A stretch of 54,281 nucleotides of DNA. It comes from Planctomycetota bacterium. Its GTDB lineage: Bacteria; Planctomycetota; PUPC01; JACPCR01. The first letter of the stretch is position 1. The number at the start of each line of letters is the position of its first letter. The notes beneath the pieces are model-generated. The model was given only the letters and a program-made list of their open reading frames with translations. It was not told the origin of the DNA and searched no databases. The DNA lies in contig JACPCR010000086.1 in NCBI GenBank assembly GCA_016179685.1, forward strand, positions 1 through 54,281, given 5' to 3'. Positions 24,201 to 32,563 of this stretch are shown here, piece after piece. The position numbers and the translations under genes are program-made.

Positions 24201-25534
24201 TGGAGTCGCAGGGGAATCGAGCGGCGCAGCTTGGCCGGTGCGGCCGATCGATCGCGCACGTGTTCTTCGCCACCACGCACCTCGACAAGGGTAGATTCTT
24301 TTTCGCGGACCGACAGGTAGAGGAAGTCCCTTTCGGACCGGTAATCGAAGGCGATGCGGAATTCGTGGAGGCCGAGGCCGCCTGCAGGAAGATGGACGAT
24401 GAGGGCGAAGTCGTACTCGGCGGGTGCCGGGCTGGGCAGGAGGACGTAGCGCCACTGGCCGGGCCCGGACAGGGTGGCCAGGGCGTCCCCTGGCCCGGCC
24501 GCGTCCGCCAGGTCCTCGAATCGTTTGAGCGCGGCCGCGGCCTCCGGCGTGGACACCCTCTTGAGCACCATGAGGGCCATCTGTTGAAGCTCGAAGCCTC
24601 CTTCCTCGACCGCCTCCACCAGCGACGGCACCCCGGCGCTTCCGAACTTCTCCAGCGCCAGGGCGGCCTTCCAGCGCAACTCGTCGTCCTCGGCGCCTAT
24701 AGCCCGAATCAGCGCGGGGATCGCCCGCACGTCCTGAAAGCCCTGGAGGACCCACGCTGCGCAGCGCCGGGACTCGAGGCGGCCGAAATTCAAGGCCTTG
24801 AGCACCTCGACCAGAGCCGCCTCCTTGCGGGCCGCCAGCGCCACCGCAGCCTTCCACCGGACGTCCAGGTTCTCGTCCCCGAGGGCCCGGGCGAGGACCG
24901 GGATGACCTCGGCAGAGGCGATCTCTCCGAGGGCCCAGCAGGCGGTTTGCCGCTTCCGGGCCTCAGGAGCTTCCAGGGCGCGGATGAGGGCGGGCACGGC
25001 CTGAAGACGCTGGAGAGCGACGGCGGCCTTCCAGCGGGTGGGCTCGTCCGCGTCCCCGAGCGCGGCCGCGAGGGCATCCGCAGCCGCCGGATCGCCGATC
25101 TCTCCAAGAAGGTAGGCGCTTTCGGCCCGCACCAGGGCGTCCCGGCCATTCAGTCCATCCAGCAGCGCGGGCACAGCCGCCCGGCCCATCTGCTTCAGGG
25201 CCGTTCCGGCCTTCCACCGCGGCTCGTCTTCTATAAACTTCAGCGCCGCCACCAGGTCCGGGGCCGCGCGAGCCCCGAACCGGCTCAAGGCCATCGCCGC
25301 CTGCCAGCGCGTCTCGACGTCCGGGTCCTGAAGCCGTTCGATCAGCGGCCCGATGGCCCGGTCGTCCCCCAGCTCGCCGAGCCGAACCGCGGCCCTGGCC
25401 CGGGCTTCCGCCGGCTCAGAGACGAGCTGGTCCAGCAGCTCCACGGCTTCATCCGCCCAGACGCACCGGCAAGGAATCAGCAAAAATGCAAAAAGAAGGT
25501 TCAAGGATGTCTCCGTCGCGTCGAGGAGACCCAA
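21272..25534 (-). CDS. large exported HEAT-repeat and LamG/DUF1080-like protein
   Basis: 1,420 residues. The frame begins with TTG 25534; a hydrophobic lead (LNLLFAFLLIPCRCVWA) acts as signal peptide. Residues ~30-350 are about ten HEAT/PBS-lyase repeats (DPDVETRWQAAMALSRFG, DENLDVRWKAAVALA). From ~360 to the end come several concanavalin/LamG-like beta-sandwich modules of the DUF1080 type, with DDFMRGSLTGGEWTPLSGHWAL, WYELAADVLDGRLRLWVDDT and GRIGLYTESELGTLFDDVSVENG. A final jelly-roll follows near 1230-1420 (FENDAGPFQTLDGDQGAA, WHLDNFRIG). DUF1080 domains occur in 3-keto-disaccharide hydrolases and carbohydrate-binding proteins. No catalytic residues were identified; glycan binding at the cell surface is inference. 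Start is uncertain by ~10 codons. Confidence 0.8.
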   Translation of the reverse strand: MGLLDATETSLNLLFAFLLIPCRCVWADEAVELLDQLVSEPAEARARAAVRLGELGDDRAIGPLIERLQDPDVETRWQAAMALSRFGARAAPDLVAALKFIEDEPRWKAGTALKQMGRAAVPALLDGLNGRDALVRAESAYLLGEIGDPAAADALAAALGDADEPTRWKAAVALQRLQAVPALIRALEAPEARKRQTACWALGEIASAEVIPVLARALGDENLDVRWKAAVALAARKEAALVEVLKALNFGRLESRRCAAWVLQGFQDVRAIPALIRAIGAEDDELRWKAALALEKFGSAGVPSLVEAVEEGGFELQQMALMVLKRVSTPEAAAALKRFEDLADAAGPGDALATLSGPGQWRYVLLPSPAPAEYDFALIVHLPAGGLGLHEFRIAFDYRSERDFLYLSVREKESTLVEVRGGEEHVRDRSAAPAKLRRSIPLRLQRFSRQVRAYSGSTLLAAASLPASDPPGFGYAGLACTAGDVRFSHPRIQPFAPIQFSDDFMRGSLTGGEWTPLSGHWALNSVLGPETSTNPFRCLGQGAEALCLAGHPFWDRYRFSLHVQPLDAAACGLAFGYRNPANYYLFRWLQEGGESALFQLLRREDGTVQTLAATRGRRRPGQWYELAADVLDGRLRLWVDDTRIFDLAEDRLHSGRIGLYTESELGTLFDDVSVENGTLTADDFQKMDGGARFWSVEGRGWKIGFRSAWDLSTPNAIALHASRRPGWTTWQDVLPEQARIRVRVRSADGRAGFFFGPPGASEAWAAWLEADRLVFGRPAAARDTPPLTARIPRVKKWDWRELEIVRRGRRWTFRAGGSAALDAAFNLPGPVSLWSEGCAAASFDDFQVEALPAARPLPMTHRIFRNYVDMDNWAKSSSIWQPRAIPGAEGIIPGHEHAGDYFGDVAIEAPLPPAGPSQAAVALFLAEEAQPQPVAVGVWSRPAGQMPRLELQVGGGPARSLQLDTGHTAAALRLERVGGEIRLSLRDAEVALPLPEGKLATTTRCGFGSQGCGLPPDDVRLFSETVLDDMFERAFVEWESHGGDWGVTNRWICSPQYSWMGGGSSAVAALWSKRPFLGDQTIEYFAGIKMDLAGPPYYSRRADLNLTICGDGENLDSGYAFIFGGWNNTRTRLLRKGETVAEATTVLFPGGGHDAIHHRWFHVRMARRGPRVLAALDGKTIFDYEDPNPISGGHAALWTWKNGMIVARVRAAAQTLGPRRSLLERPAANPTFLPIGVGQAPAVSFPLHLDFENDAGPFQTLDGDQGAALSLDDSCFRSGRRSLRLGRLHAGGTFAAMCVPAAFDAARFPWLRFDYRAGPDVKVDFFVRSRGQVFTLGFTLTRDPAKCLAVFPDVQADGEWHSTGLNLAEALAAKFPGTKEAPVDSFWLGNSSQDDYLQCGFGGNHAGVAWHLDNFRIGPE

Positions 25535-25676
25535 CGCATGGGAAAGGTTAACGGACTCAAGCGGCCCCGGGAAGCCCTTTTACGAAAAATTACAGAGTGG
25601 AACGTGGCCACGGGAATCCGTGATCAGCGTCAGAGCAAGCTGTTCGGACCCTATGGCGTCAAGAAAAAGATAGATG

Positions 25677-25694
25677 TAAGTGCGCCTGCACTTA
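25677..25694. repeat. AAGTGC-type hairpin
   Basis: TAAGTGC (25677-25683), loop GCCT, GCACTTA (25688-25694): perfect 7-bp arms with a 4-nt loop, between two minus-strand genes. Confidence 0.7.
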
Positions 25695-25764
25695 TGAACA
25701 GGGATACGAAGGCCTCCCGGCGGGATAGGAAGCTACGACGAACCCGCGTGGAAAGGCCCCCGCG

Positions 25765-26871
25765 TCACAACACCCGTTCCACCTCGACCCACCGCCGCTC
25801 GTTCTGGGACCTGAGGACCGCGTCGATGACCGCCTGGCAGCGTGTGCCGTCGAGAAAGGAGGGACGGCAGTCACGGCCCTCCCGGATCGCGGAGATGAAC
25901 TCGACGGCCTGGTCATAGCGCCAAGTCACTGCAGGGTCGCCTTCCCCGGGCACACGGGGCGACTCGGGATGCTTGAGGAACTCGGCGGGCACGTGCATCG
26001 GCTCGAAGCGCCTGCCTCCGCGTCCGATGAGGATTTCGTAGGGTTGCCGGAGCTGGTAGATGGCCGAGGCCTCGCTGCCGTTGACCTCGACGAAGTCGTG
26101 TCCCACGGTTCCGCCGCTGTGCCCCCGGGCCAGTCGGGTGGACTCCCACACGCCCGTGACGCCGCCCTCGAATTCCCCCAGGATCGCCGCCCAGTCGTCC
26201 GTGTCCGACGGCCTCACCGGCCGGCCCTCTCGATCCCGGTCCCGCGGCAGGAACTGCCGGGTGACTCCGCAGACGGACCGAATCTCGCCGATGAGGTAAT
26301 GGCCGTAATCGATCCGGTGCGAGGCCATGTCGCCCAGTTCGCCCGTGCCCGCCTGGTCCCTCCACTGCCGCCAGCCGACGCAGGTCTCGCTGAGGTCCTG
26401 GAAGCGCTGGGCGCGGAAGTGGCGCGGCGTCCCGAGACTCCCTCGGTCCAGCAAGTGCTTCAAGTACCTCATCGCCGGTACGAAGCGGTAGGTAAAGGCC
26501 GTCATGTGCCGGACGGAGGCCCTCCGGGCCGCGGACAGCATGTCCTGCGCCTGGGCCAGATTCATGGCCAGCGGTTTCTCGCAGAGCACATGCTTCCCGT
26601 GTCGGGCCGCGCACAGGGCCAGCGGCGCATGCTGGACGTTCGGGGTCGCAATCACCACCGCGTCGATGTCGTCGCGTCGGACCAGCATCTCGGGGTCCGT
26701 CAAGCCCTCCACCTGCCATTCTCGCGCCCGCGCCTCCGCCCGCGCCGCATCCGTGTCCGCCAGGGCCATGATCCTTGTGCCCCGAGCGATCTTCAGGCCC
26801 GGGTAATGAACAGCGGCCGCGATGCCGCCCGCGCCGATGAGGCCGACACGAACGATGGTTGACTCTAGCAT
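25765..26871 (-). CDS. Gfo/Idh/MocA family oxidoreductase
   Basis: 368 residues from ATG 26871; a GTG six codons upstream (26889) is possible. The N-terminal Rossmann fold has GLIGAGGIAAAVHYPGL (NAD(P)-binding GxGxxA-type turn), MALADTD, VVIATPNVQHAPLALCAARHGKHVLCEKPLAMN (the EKP motif with catalytic-site Lys) and FTYRFVPAMRYLKHLL. The C-terminal alpha/beta domain has the usual length. These enzymes oxidise or reduce hydroxyls of sugars and cyclitols in the cytoplasm; substrate not predictable. It is divergent from the aminotransferase, and the pair recalls cassettes that make amino sugars from keto sugars. Confidence 0.93.
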   Translation of the reverse strand: MLESTIVRVGLIGAGGIAAAVHYPGLKIARGTRIMALADTDAARAEARAREWQVEGLTDPEMLVRRDDIDAVVIATPNVQHAPLALCAARHGKHVLCEKPLAMNLAQAQDMLSAARRASVRHMTAFTYRFVPAMRYLKHLLDRGSLGTPRHFRAQRFQDLSETCVGWRQWRDQAGTGELGDMASHRIDYGHYLIGEIRSVCGVTRQFLPRDRDREGRPVRPSDTDDWAAILGEFEGGVTGVWESTRLARGHSGGTVGHDFVEVNGSEASAIYQLRQPYEILIGRGGRRFEPMHVPAEFLKHPESPRVPGEGDPAVTWRYDQAVEFISAIREGRDCRPSFLDGTRCQAVIDAVLRSQNERRWVEVERVL

Positions 26872-27147
26872 CCTGAAACCTGGCTTCACCGTCTCGGAAT
26901 TTCAATCGCGTCGTGAGAAATGGCCTCGATCCTCGGCCTCCGCCATTTCTTCGCTTTCCTCGCCATCACGCTCATGATAAATTCTTTGGAGCATTTCAGA
27001 TTCCCGAAGACCGTGGCCGCCATCAAGAGGTCTCTTCGCCGTTGATTATCCGAAACCTTGGAAGCGGCTTCAACAGCCGAGGCAAAAAAAGGTTTTCAAG
27101 TTTGGCGCCCCAAGCGCCTCAGTTCTCACATTGCGGTGAATGACCTT

Positions 27148-28473
27148 ATGAGGACGTCGATGGACGCACACTTGGACCGCCAACATCAATTCATCCCGTG
27201 GAGCGTCCAATCCACCCAGGACGAGCTGGTCGAGATCGCCGGCGGCCAGGGCGTCACCTTCTGGGATTCCCGCGGCAACCGCTACCTCGATTTCCTTTCA
27301 CAACTTTTCAACGTCAACCTGGGACACGGCAATCGCCGGATCATCGAAGCGATCCAGCGGCAAGCGGAGCAGTTCTGTGCGGCGAGCGCGTCCGTCATGC
27401 ACGCCGGGCGGACGCGCCTGGCCCAGCGGCTCGCCGAGCTGACGCCGGGCGACCTGACCAAGGTCTTCTTCACGAACAGCGGAAGCGAGGCGAACGAGAT
27501 CGCCTTCGCCCTGGCTCGACTCGGCACGGGCCGGCAGAAAATCTTCGCCAAGTACCGCTCCTACCACGGAACGACTCTCGGCACCCTGACCCTGTGCGGC
27601 GATCCACGGAGGCTCGGCCTCGAGCCCGGCCCGCCTGGATCGGTGCGCTTCTTCGATCCGTACTGCTACCGCTGCGATTTCCACCTCGAATACCCCTCGT
27701 GCGGCATCCACTGCGCCCGAGCCCTCGAGCAGCAGATACTCCTGGAAGGACCCGAAACGGTCGCTGCCGTCGTGGTCGAGCCGTTCACCGCCGCGGCCGG
27801 CGGATTCCCCCTCCCGCCCGGATACCTTCGCCGGGTGCGAGAAATCTGCGATCGCTACGGTTGCCTCCTGATTGCGGACGAGGTCATCTGCGGATTCGGC
27901 CGCACGGGCGAGTGGTTTGCCGTGAATCATGAGGGCGTGGTGCCCGACATCCTGACCCTGGCCAAGGGGATCACGAGCGGGTACGTGCCGATGGGGGCCG
28001 CGGTGGTCCGCGCGAAGATCGCCGAGCACTTCGAGACGCGTTACGTGCCCGTCGGCTGCACCTACACGGGCCACCCACTGGCTTGTGCGGCGGCGCTGGC
28101 CGCGCTCGACGAATACGAGGCGCGGCACGCGGTGGAAAACGCCCGGGCCATGGGCCTCGTTCTGGCCCGAGGCCTGGCCGAGCTGAGAGCCCGACACCCC
28201 TGCATCGGCGACGTCCGTTCCCAGGGACTCTTCGCCTGCATCGAGCTGGTCAAGGATCAACGAGGCCGCGAGCCGTTGGCCGCCTTCAACACCTCTCCCC
28301 CGGTCGTAGGCGAGATTCGGCGGCAGTGTCTGCAACGCGGGCTCTACCTGTATAACCGCTGGAATCTGATCCTGCTGGCGCCCCCATTGATCATCGGGGA
28401 GGAGGACCTGCGTAAAGGCCTGGCCATTCTTGACGCGGTGCTTCTCGGCGTGGATGCGGCCATCCCGTCTTAG
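27148..28473 (+). CDS. class III (PLP-dependent) aminotransferase
   Basis: 441 residues from ATG 27148; ATG 27160, with AGG six bases upstream, is an alternative. All class III features are present: FFTNSGSEANEIAFALAR, KYRSYHGTTLGTLTL, EPFTAAAGGFPLPPGYL, LIADEVICGFGRTGEWF (D244 for the pyridine nitrogen) and TLAKGITSGYVPMGA with Schiff-base Lys273. The family covers GABA, ornithine and acetylornithine transaminases, omega-amino-acid:pyruvate transaminases and glutamate-1-semialdehyde mutase. The N-terminus does not let me pick one. A TTTTCAAGTTTGGCG motif shared with 1961 lies about 40 bp upstream. The heparinase-like gene follows after 75 bp on the same strand. Confidence 0.92.
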   Translation: MRTSMDAHLDRQHQFIPWSVQSTQDELVEIAGGQGVTFWDSRGNRYLDFLSQLFNVNLGHGNRRIIEAIQRQAEQFCAASASVMHAGRTRLAQRLAELTPGDLTKVFFTNSGSEANEIAFALARLGTGRQKIFAKYRSYHGTTLGTLTLCGDPRRLGLEPGPPGSVRFFDPYCYRCDFHLEYPSCGIHCARALEQQILLEGPETVAAVVVEPFTAAAGGFPLPPGYLRRVREICDRYGCLLIADEVICGFGRTGEWFAVNHEGVVPDILTLAKGITSGYVPMGAAVVRAKIAEHFETRYVPVGCTYTGHPLACAAALAALDEYEARHAVENARAMGLVLARGLAELRARHPCIGDVRSQGLFACIELVKDQRGREPLAAFNTSPPVVGEIRRQCLQRGLYLYNRWNLILLAPPLIIGEEDLRKGLAILDAVLLGVDAAIPS

Positions 28474-28548
28474 GCTTAGGGAAGCCGCCGGTGGCGGAAG
28501 TGTCCCCACCATTGCAGTGAAGAAAGCAAAGAAAGCATGCTGTGAGGT

Positions 28549-31326
28549 TTGGATCAATTGAAAGATGGAACAGTGCCGCTTTCCGTGACCCGATCGAAGA
28601 TTCTGGAGCTGCCCGTCCAGGTGCTGGCCAACCGGCATCTGGGGGTCATCGTACACCCGCAGACCGGCCAGATTCTGGACTTGGTGAACCGAGCGAGCGG
28701 GCACAGCCAGTTGGTCTATCTCTACCCGCGGGTGGGCACCGAAGGCGCGGGCGGCATCCGGCTGGTGCGAAGACCCTTCCTCTATGAGCAGGCTTCTCCC
28801 CAGGCGCGAGAGGGTGAAAACGTCTTTTTCACCGGCTGGAAGCACCGGGTGGTCCGGGCGGGCCGCACCCTGCGGATGCTGCTGGATCGCCCGATCGACG
28901 TGCACACGGGCACCGAGTACGAGCGGCAGGTGGCCATCGAGCCGCAGGTGGAAATCTGCGTCTCGAGGGACCAGCCCTGGGTGGACATCCGGCTGCAACT
29001 CACGAACCTGGAACGAGACTGGCCTTTACAGCCGTTCGAGATGTGCTTCTATCTTCTGCCGGGCCAAGGCGGGCGGCACGGTGCGGCCGGGACATCCCGC
29101 GCCACCATCGGGACTCATGTACTGGCCGGAGAGCATCGGTTTGGCCCGGAGAGCTTTGAGGGAAAGTACCGTCTCCTCGAGGTGCCCGCCGTGGGCGTTG
29201 TGGACGCGGAGACGGGCGAATGGGTGATGGTGGAAAGCGACCGACCTGCGACGTTCGTGAATGGGCGGACCATGGGCGGGCCTGGGGCCGTGATCGTCGC
29301 ACCATCGCTGCCGGGGTCCATCGGCCATACGCCGCCCCTCCACCATGTCCATTTTCGCGTTACGCTGGGTCAGGGCGGAGAGACGGCCTTGGCCAAAGTC
29401 CTTCCGATCCCTACGCCTGTCCCGGCCGTGAAGTCCGGCGGGATTCGGTCCGCGCGGAAACGGCTGGCGGGCGGCCGAGGCCCGGCCAATCCGCTTGCCG
29501 AGGCATGCCTCGAGGCCGCCCGCGGGATCGAGCAGACGGACCACGCAGGCAGCGAGATTCGTGTCCAGCGGTGGTTGGACCGCGCCCGTGCCACATGGCA
29601 ACGGGCCAAGGCCGTGGAATCGTCCATCGATGCCTTCTACCCCCCTGGAACGGTCGAAAAGATGATGGCCCTGGACCGGTCCCTCTGGGACCTGGCGGCT
29701 CTGCGCCGCGCGTATCTCCAACCGTGGGGCCCCGTGAGGCCCGCCGGCTCGTCGGACCCGCTCTCCCAGGAGGCCCGCTCGGCCTTGTCCGGCATCGTCT
29801 GGGCAGCGTGGGCTGCGTTTCGCACCGGCGATCTCGACCTCGCCCAAGCTCTGAAATCGCTGCTCCTCCGCTTCTCCGAGGCCGCGCTTCGTCTCGGCTG
29901 CACCGATACCGTGAGCATCAGCGCCGCACAAACCGCGGCCGCCATGGTGAGAGCCTGCGATATCCTCTCCCATACCCGCCTCCGATGGGAAGAGGAGGAA
30001 ACCGTCACGTTCCACGCCGGCCTCCTCTCCCTCGGCGAATGGGTCTGGCAGTTCATGCATGGATGGCAGGTTGAGGAACATCAGACCGAAGGCGGATGGA
30101 CGGTCAACCGGGGACAGAAAGGTTATTGCCATCTGGCCAACTGGAAGACCATGGAGTGCTACGGCCTCTCATCCGTGGCCAAGCTCCTGCCCGGCTACGC
30201 CAACTCTCCTCTCTGGATGGACTATACCGAGACGATTTACCGCGCCTGGTTCGACCGCGGCCTGACCCGCGAGGGCTTTTTCGAGCATGAAAGTTCCGTC
30301 GGCTACCACGGCTGGGCGCTGCGATTCCTCTACTGGATGGGCTGGATTTTGGAGCATTCCGGCCGGAAGGGACTTTCCTACGTGAGTCCGGAGACGGGTC
30401 AGAGCATCGCCTCGATGGCGCGTTTTACCGCCCGGCTGCAATCGCCCCGGCCGCGCGTCGTCCTCGGATTCGGCAACGGCGCCCGTGAGCTGCCCGCGCC
30501 GCAGATGGCCAACCTCGCCAAGTTCTTCCATGATCGCGCGCTGGCTGCCGCGGCGATTCGGGCCGGCTGGAGGAGTGACGCGGACATGCGGGAATGGGGC
30601 TTCGTCACCGAGCCTCTGCCGCTGCCCATGCCCCGCCCGAAAGCGATGCCGCCCCGCAGCTTCTGCCTCCGGGATTCCGGCCTCGCCGTGTTTCGGACCG
30701 GCGACCTTCGCCTGGCGGTGAACTTCGGGGTGTACAAGTCGGGCCACTGCCACCGCGTCAAGCTCGAGACCGAGCTGTGGGCCGGCGACACCTGTCTCTC
30801 GCCGGAGACGTGCCCCTACGAGAACGAGCCAGGCGCCTCGCTTTACCAGGGCTTCCTGGACCCGTGGGGGCGGAGCGCCTTCGCCAAGAACGCCGTCACC
30901 TTGGACCAGGAGGCTCAGAATCCGCTGGGAGGCGGCCGATGGGTGTCCTGGAAGGCCTCGGGCGGCCGGGTACGCGGGAAGTTCTCGGCCCCCACCTATG
31001 CGCATCTGCGGCACGAGCGGGCGATTGCCGCCCGGGGCAACGAGATCACCATCACGGACCGGCTCGTGGGAAGGGGCTGCAAGGGCTTCCAGGAGGCGAC
31101 GTGGCGGATGAATTTCCTCGATCGGCCCCGCATCGATCGAAGCGGCGGGAAGGCCATCGTCCGCACGGGTGAGTGGACTGTGCAGGCGGAATGCCTGGGA
31201 CGCCACCGATTCCACCTGGCCCGCCCGCCCAGCCGTCACGTCAAGGGCTTCCAGCTCTGCGCCTCCCTGCCCAGCCGCAGCGGCGTGACCTTCCGGGTGC
31301 GGCTCAACGTTCAACGAACTGGATAG
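28549..31326 (+). CDS. heparinase II/III-like family protein
   Basis: 925 residues from TTG 28549, which has GAGG closely upstream; TTG 28558 or GTG 28573 also fit. No signal peptide. The N-terminal ~330 residues are beta-rich. Residues ~330-640 form an alpha-helical (toroid-like) region with GYCHLANWKTMECYGLSSVAKLLPG and FFEHESSVGYHGWALRFLYWMG. The C-terminal beta-sandwich has CLRDSGLAVFRTGDLRLAVNFGVYKSGHCHRVKLETELW, the pattern of heparinase II/III domains that carry a catalytic His. The family cleaves uronic-acid polysaccharides by beta-elimination. Assignment to a specific substrate is not possible. The following gene starts 109 bp downstream. Confidence 0.75.
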   Translation: MDQLKDGTVPLSVTRSKILELPVQVLANRHLGVIVHPQTGQILDLVNRASGHSQLVYLYPRVGTEGAGGIRLVRRPFLYEQASPQAREGENVFFTGWKHRVVRAGRTLRMLLDRPIDVHTGTEYERQVAIEPQVEICVSRDQPWVDIRLQLTNLERDWPLQPFEMCFYLLPGQGGRHGAAGTSRATIGTHVLAGEHRFGPESFEGKYRLLEVPAVGVVDAETGEWVMVESDRPATFVNGRTMGGPGAVIVAPSLPGSIGHTPPLHHVHFRVTLGQGGETALAKVLPIPTPVPAVKSGGIRSARKRLAGGRGPANPLAEACLEAARGIEQTDHAGSEIRVQRWLDRARATWQRAKAVESSIDAFYPPGTVEKMMALDRSLWDLAALRRAYLQPWGPVRPAGSSDPLSQEARSALSGIVWAAWAAFRTGDLDLAQALKSLLLRFSEAALRLGCTDTVSISAAQTAAAMVRACDILSHTRLRWEEEETVTFHAGLLSLGEWVWQFMHGWQVEEHQTEGGWTVNRGQKGYCHLANWKTMECYGLSSVAKLLPGYANSPLWMDYTETIYRAWFDRGLTREGFFEHESSVGYHGWALRFLYWMGWILEHSGRKGLSYVSPETGQSIASMARFTARLQSPRPRVVLGFGNGARELPAPQMANLAKFFHDRALAAAAIRAGWRSDADMREWGFVTEPLPLPMPRPKAMPPRSFCLRDSGLAVFRTGDLRLAVNFGVYKSGHCHRVKLETELWAGDTCLSPETCPYENEPGASLYQGFLDPWGRSAFAKNAVTLDQEAQNPLGGGRWVSWKASGGRVRGKFSAPTYAHLRHERAIAARGNEITITDRLVGRGCKGFQEATWRMNFLDRPRIDRSGGKAIVRTGEWTVQAECLGRHRFHLARPPSRHVKGFQLCASLPSRSGVTFRVRLNVQRTG

Positions 31327-31435
31327 GGCAAAGCCACAGCACGTACGGACGTTAGAGCACCTTGTAGTAGGAGGTTGACAGGCGTGCGGATTCTGAAATA
31401 CTCGAACAGGCGCCAGATTTTCGCCAACCATCTCC

Positions 31436-32563
31436 ATGATCCGTATTTCTGGATGGAAGCTGAACGGGCCAAGGAGGGCCGGGAAGCATGAACGAGGACG
31501 ACCGACACCTGTCAGGATTCCGGAAGTGACCTCGTTGGTCGCTGGCGGCCCACCCATTCATTCCCCGCCCCTGGCGCGATGGCGCGGCCTGGCCGCGCTC
31601 GTGGCCGCTCTGAACATGGGCTGGGCGGACGTGAACTTCTACTTCTGCGAACGACAGCCGGGCGCTCCGGCCATCGACGGCGACCTCGAGGAAGAGTTCT
31701 GGGCGCCCGTTTCCTGGTCACGGCCTTTCACCTGCGTGCGGGGCCCGGGCGAAGGACAATCCGGCCCGGCGGCCACGAGCCCGGCCACACGCTTCAAGGC
31801 CGCACTCTCGGGCAAGTCGCTCCACCTCGCGGTCGAATGCCATGAACCCCGGATGGACAGGCAGGTCCTCGGACTGCGGCCGGACCAGGGGAGGGACCAG
31901 ACCGTCTGGTTCGATGACTCGCTGGAAATTTTCTTCGATCCCGCGGGCCGGCATCGGAATCTTTATCGGCTGGGGCTCACTCCCCTCAACGTGCAGATGG
32001 ATGATCTCAACGCCGAGAGCCGGTGGGACGGTCCCTGGCAGTCGTCCGTCACGCGCAAGGATTCCCTCTGGACCGCGGAGATCCGGTTGGACCTGGCCGG
32101 ATTCGTGGAACGCGTGAAGGCCGGTGAAAGGTGGGGCTTCGACATGGGCCGATGCCGCCGCGCCGGTGGAGTCGAAGAGGTGTTCACCTGGAGCGGGTCT
32201 CTCAGCTATCACAAGTCGCCTGAGCTCTATGGATTCTTCATCTGGGGCTCCCCCGCGGAACACCTTCTGTGGCTGCGGAAGGCCGAACTGAAGCCCTGGC
32301 GAGACGAATACCGGGCGACACCCTGGGCCCGGGTCGCTTCGGCGCACCCGGACCCTGAGTGGAAGCGGCGATGGGAGAAAATCTCACTGGAAGCGCGGGA
32401 CCTGATGGTCTGGCTGGAGCAGGGGGCGGCCCGCCGCGGACCGGCTCGGGATGGCCTCGCGCCCGGGGCGATCGAACCTCTGCGCCGGTGGTCCGATTTC
32501 AAGAAGGCATATTTTCCTTTCCTCTGGGAAACCCGTTACTGGCTTCTGCTGCAATCGCCATGA
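31436..32563 (+). CDS. exported CBM9/DOMON-like sugar-binding protein
   Basis: 375 residues from ATG 31436; the N-terminus before LARWRGLAALVAALNMGWA is long for a signal peptide, so a later start is possible. Residues ~75-250 follow the CBM9/DOMON-like beta-sandwich plan: APAIDGDLEEEFWAPVSWSRPFT, SLHLAVECHEP, WFDDSLEIFFDPAGRH, LWTAEIRLDLAGF and GFDMGRCR. CBM9 modules bind the ends of polysaccharides, especially in xylanases, and related domains bind heme or sugar. The C-terminal ~90 residues are helical. The stop overlaps the next start (ATGA), so the two are translationally coupled. Confidence 0.75.
   Translation: MIRISGWKLNGPRRAGKHERGRPTPVRIPEVTSLVAGGPPIHSPPLARWRGLAALVAALNMGWADVNFYFCERQPGAPAIDGDLEEEFWAPVSWSRPFTCVRGPGEGQSGPAATSPATRFKAALSGKSLHLAVECHEPRMDRQVLGLRPDQGRDQTVWFDDSLEIFFDPAGRHRNLYRLGLTPLNVQMDDLNAESRWDGPWQSSVTRKDSLWTAEIRLDLAGFVERVKAGERWGFDMGRCRRAGGVEEVFTWSGSLSYHKSPELYGFFIWGSPAEHLLWLRKAELKPWRDEYRATPWARVASAHPDPEWKRRWEKISLEARDLMVWLEQGAARRGPARDGLAPGAIEPLRRWSDFKKAYFPFLWETRYWLLLQSP

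Noticed and set aside
23576..25918. Plus-strand open frame of 780 codons over the HEAT/LamG gene
   Set aside because: Antisense shadow; the minus strand has periodic HEAT repeats and LamG-like motifs.
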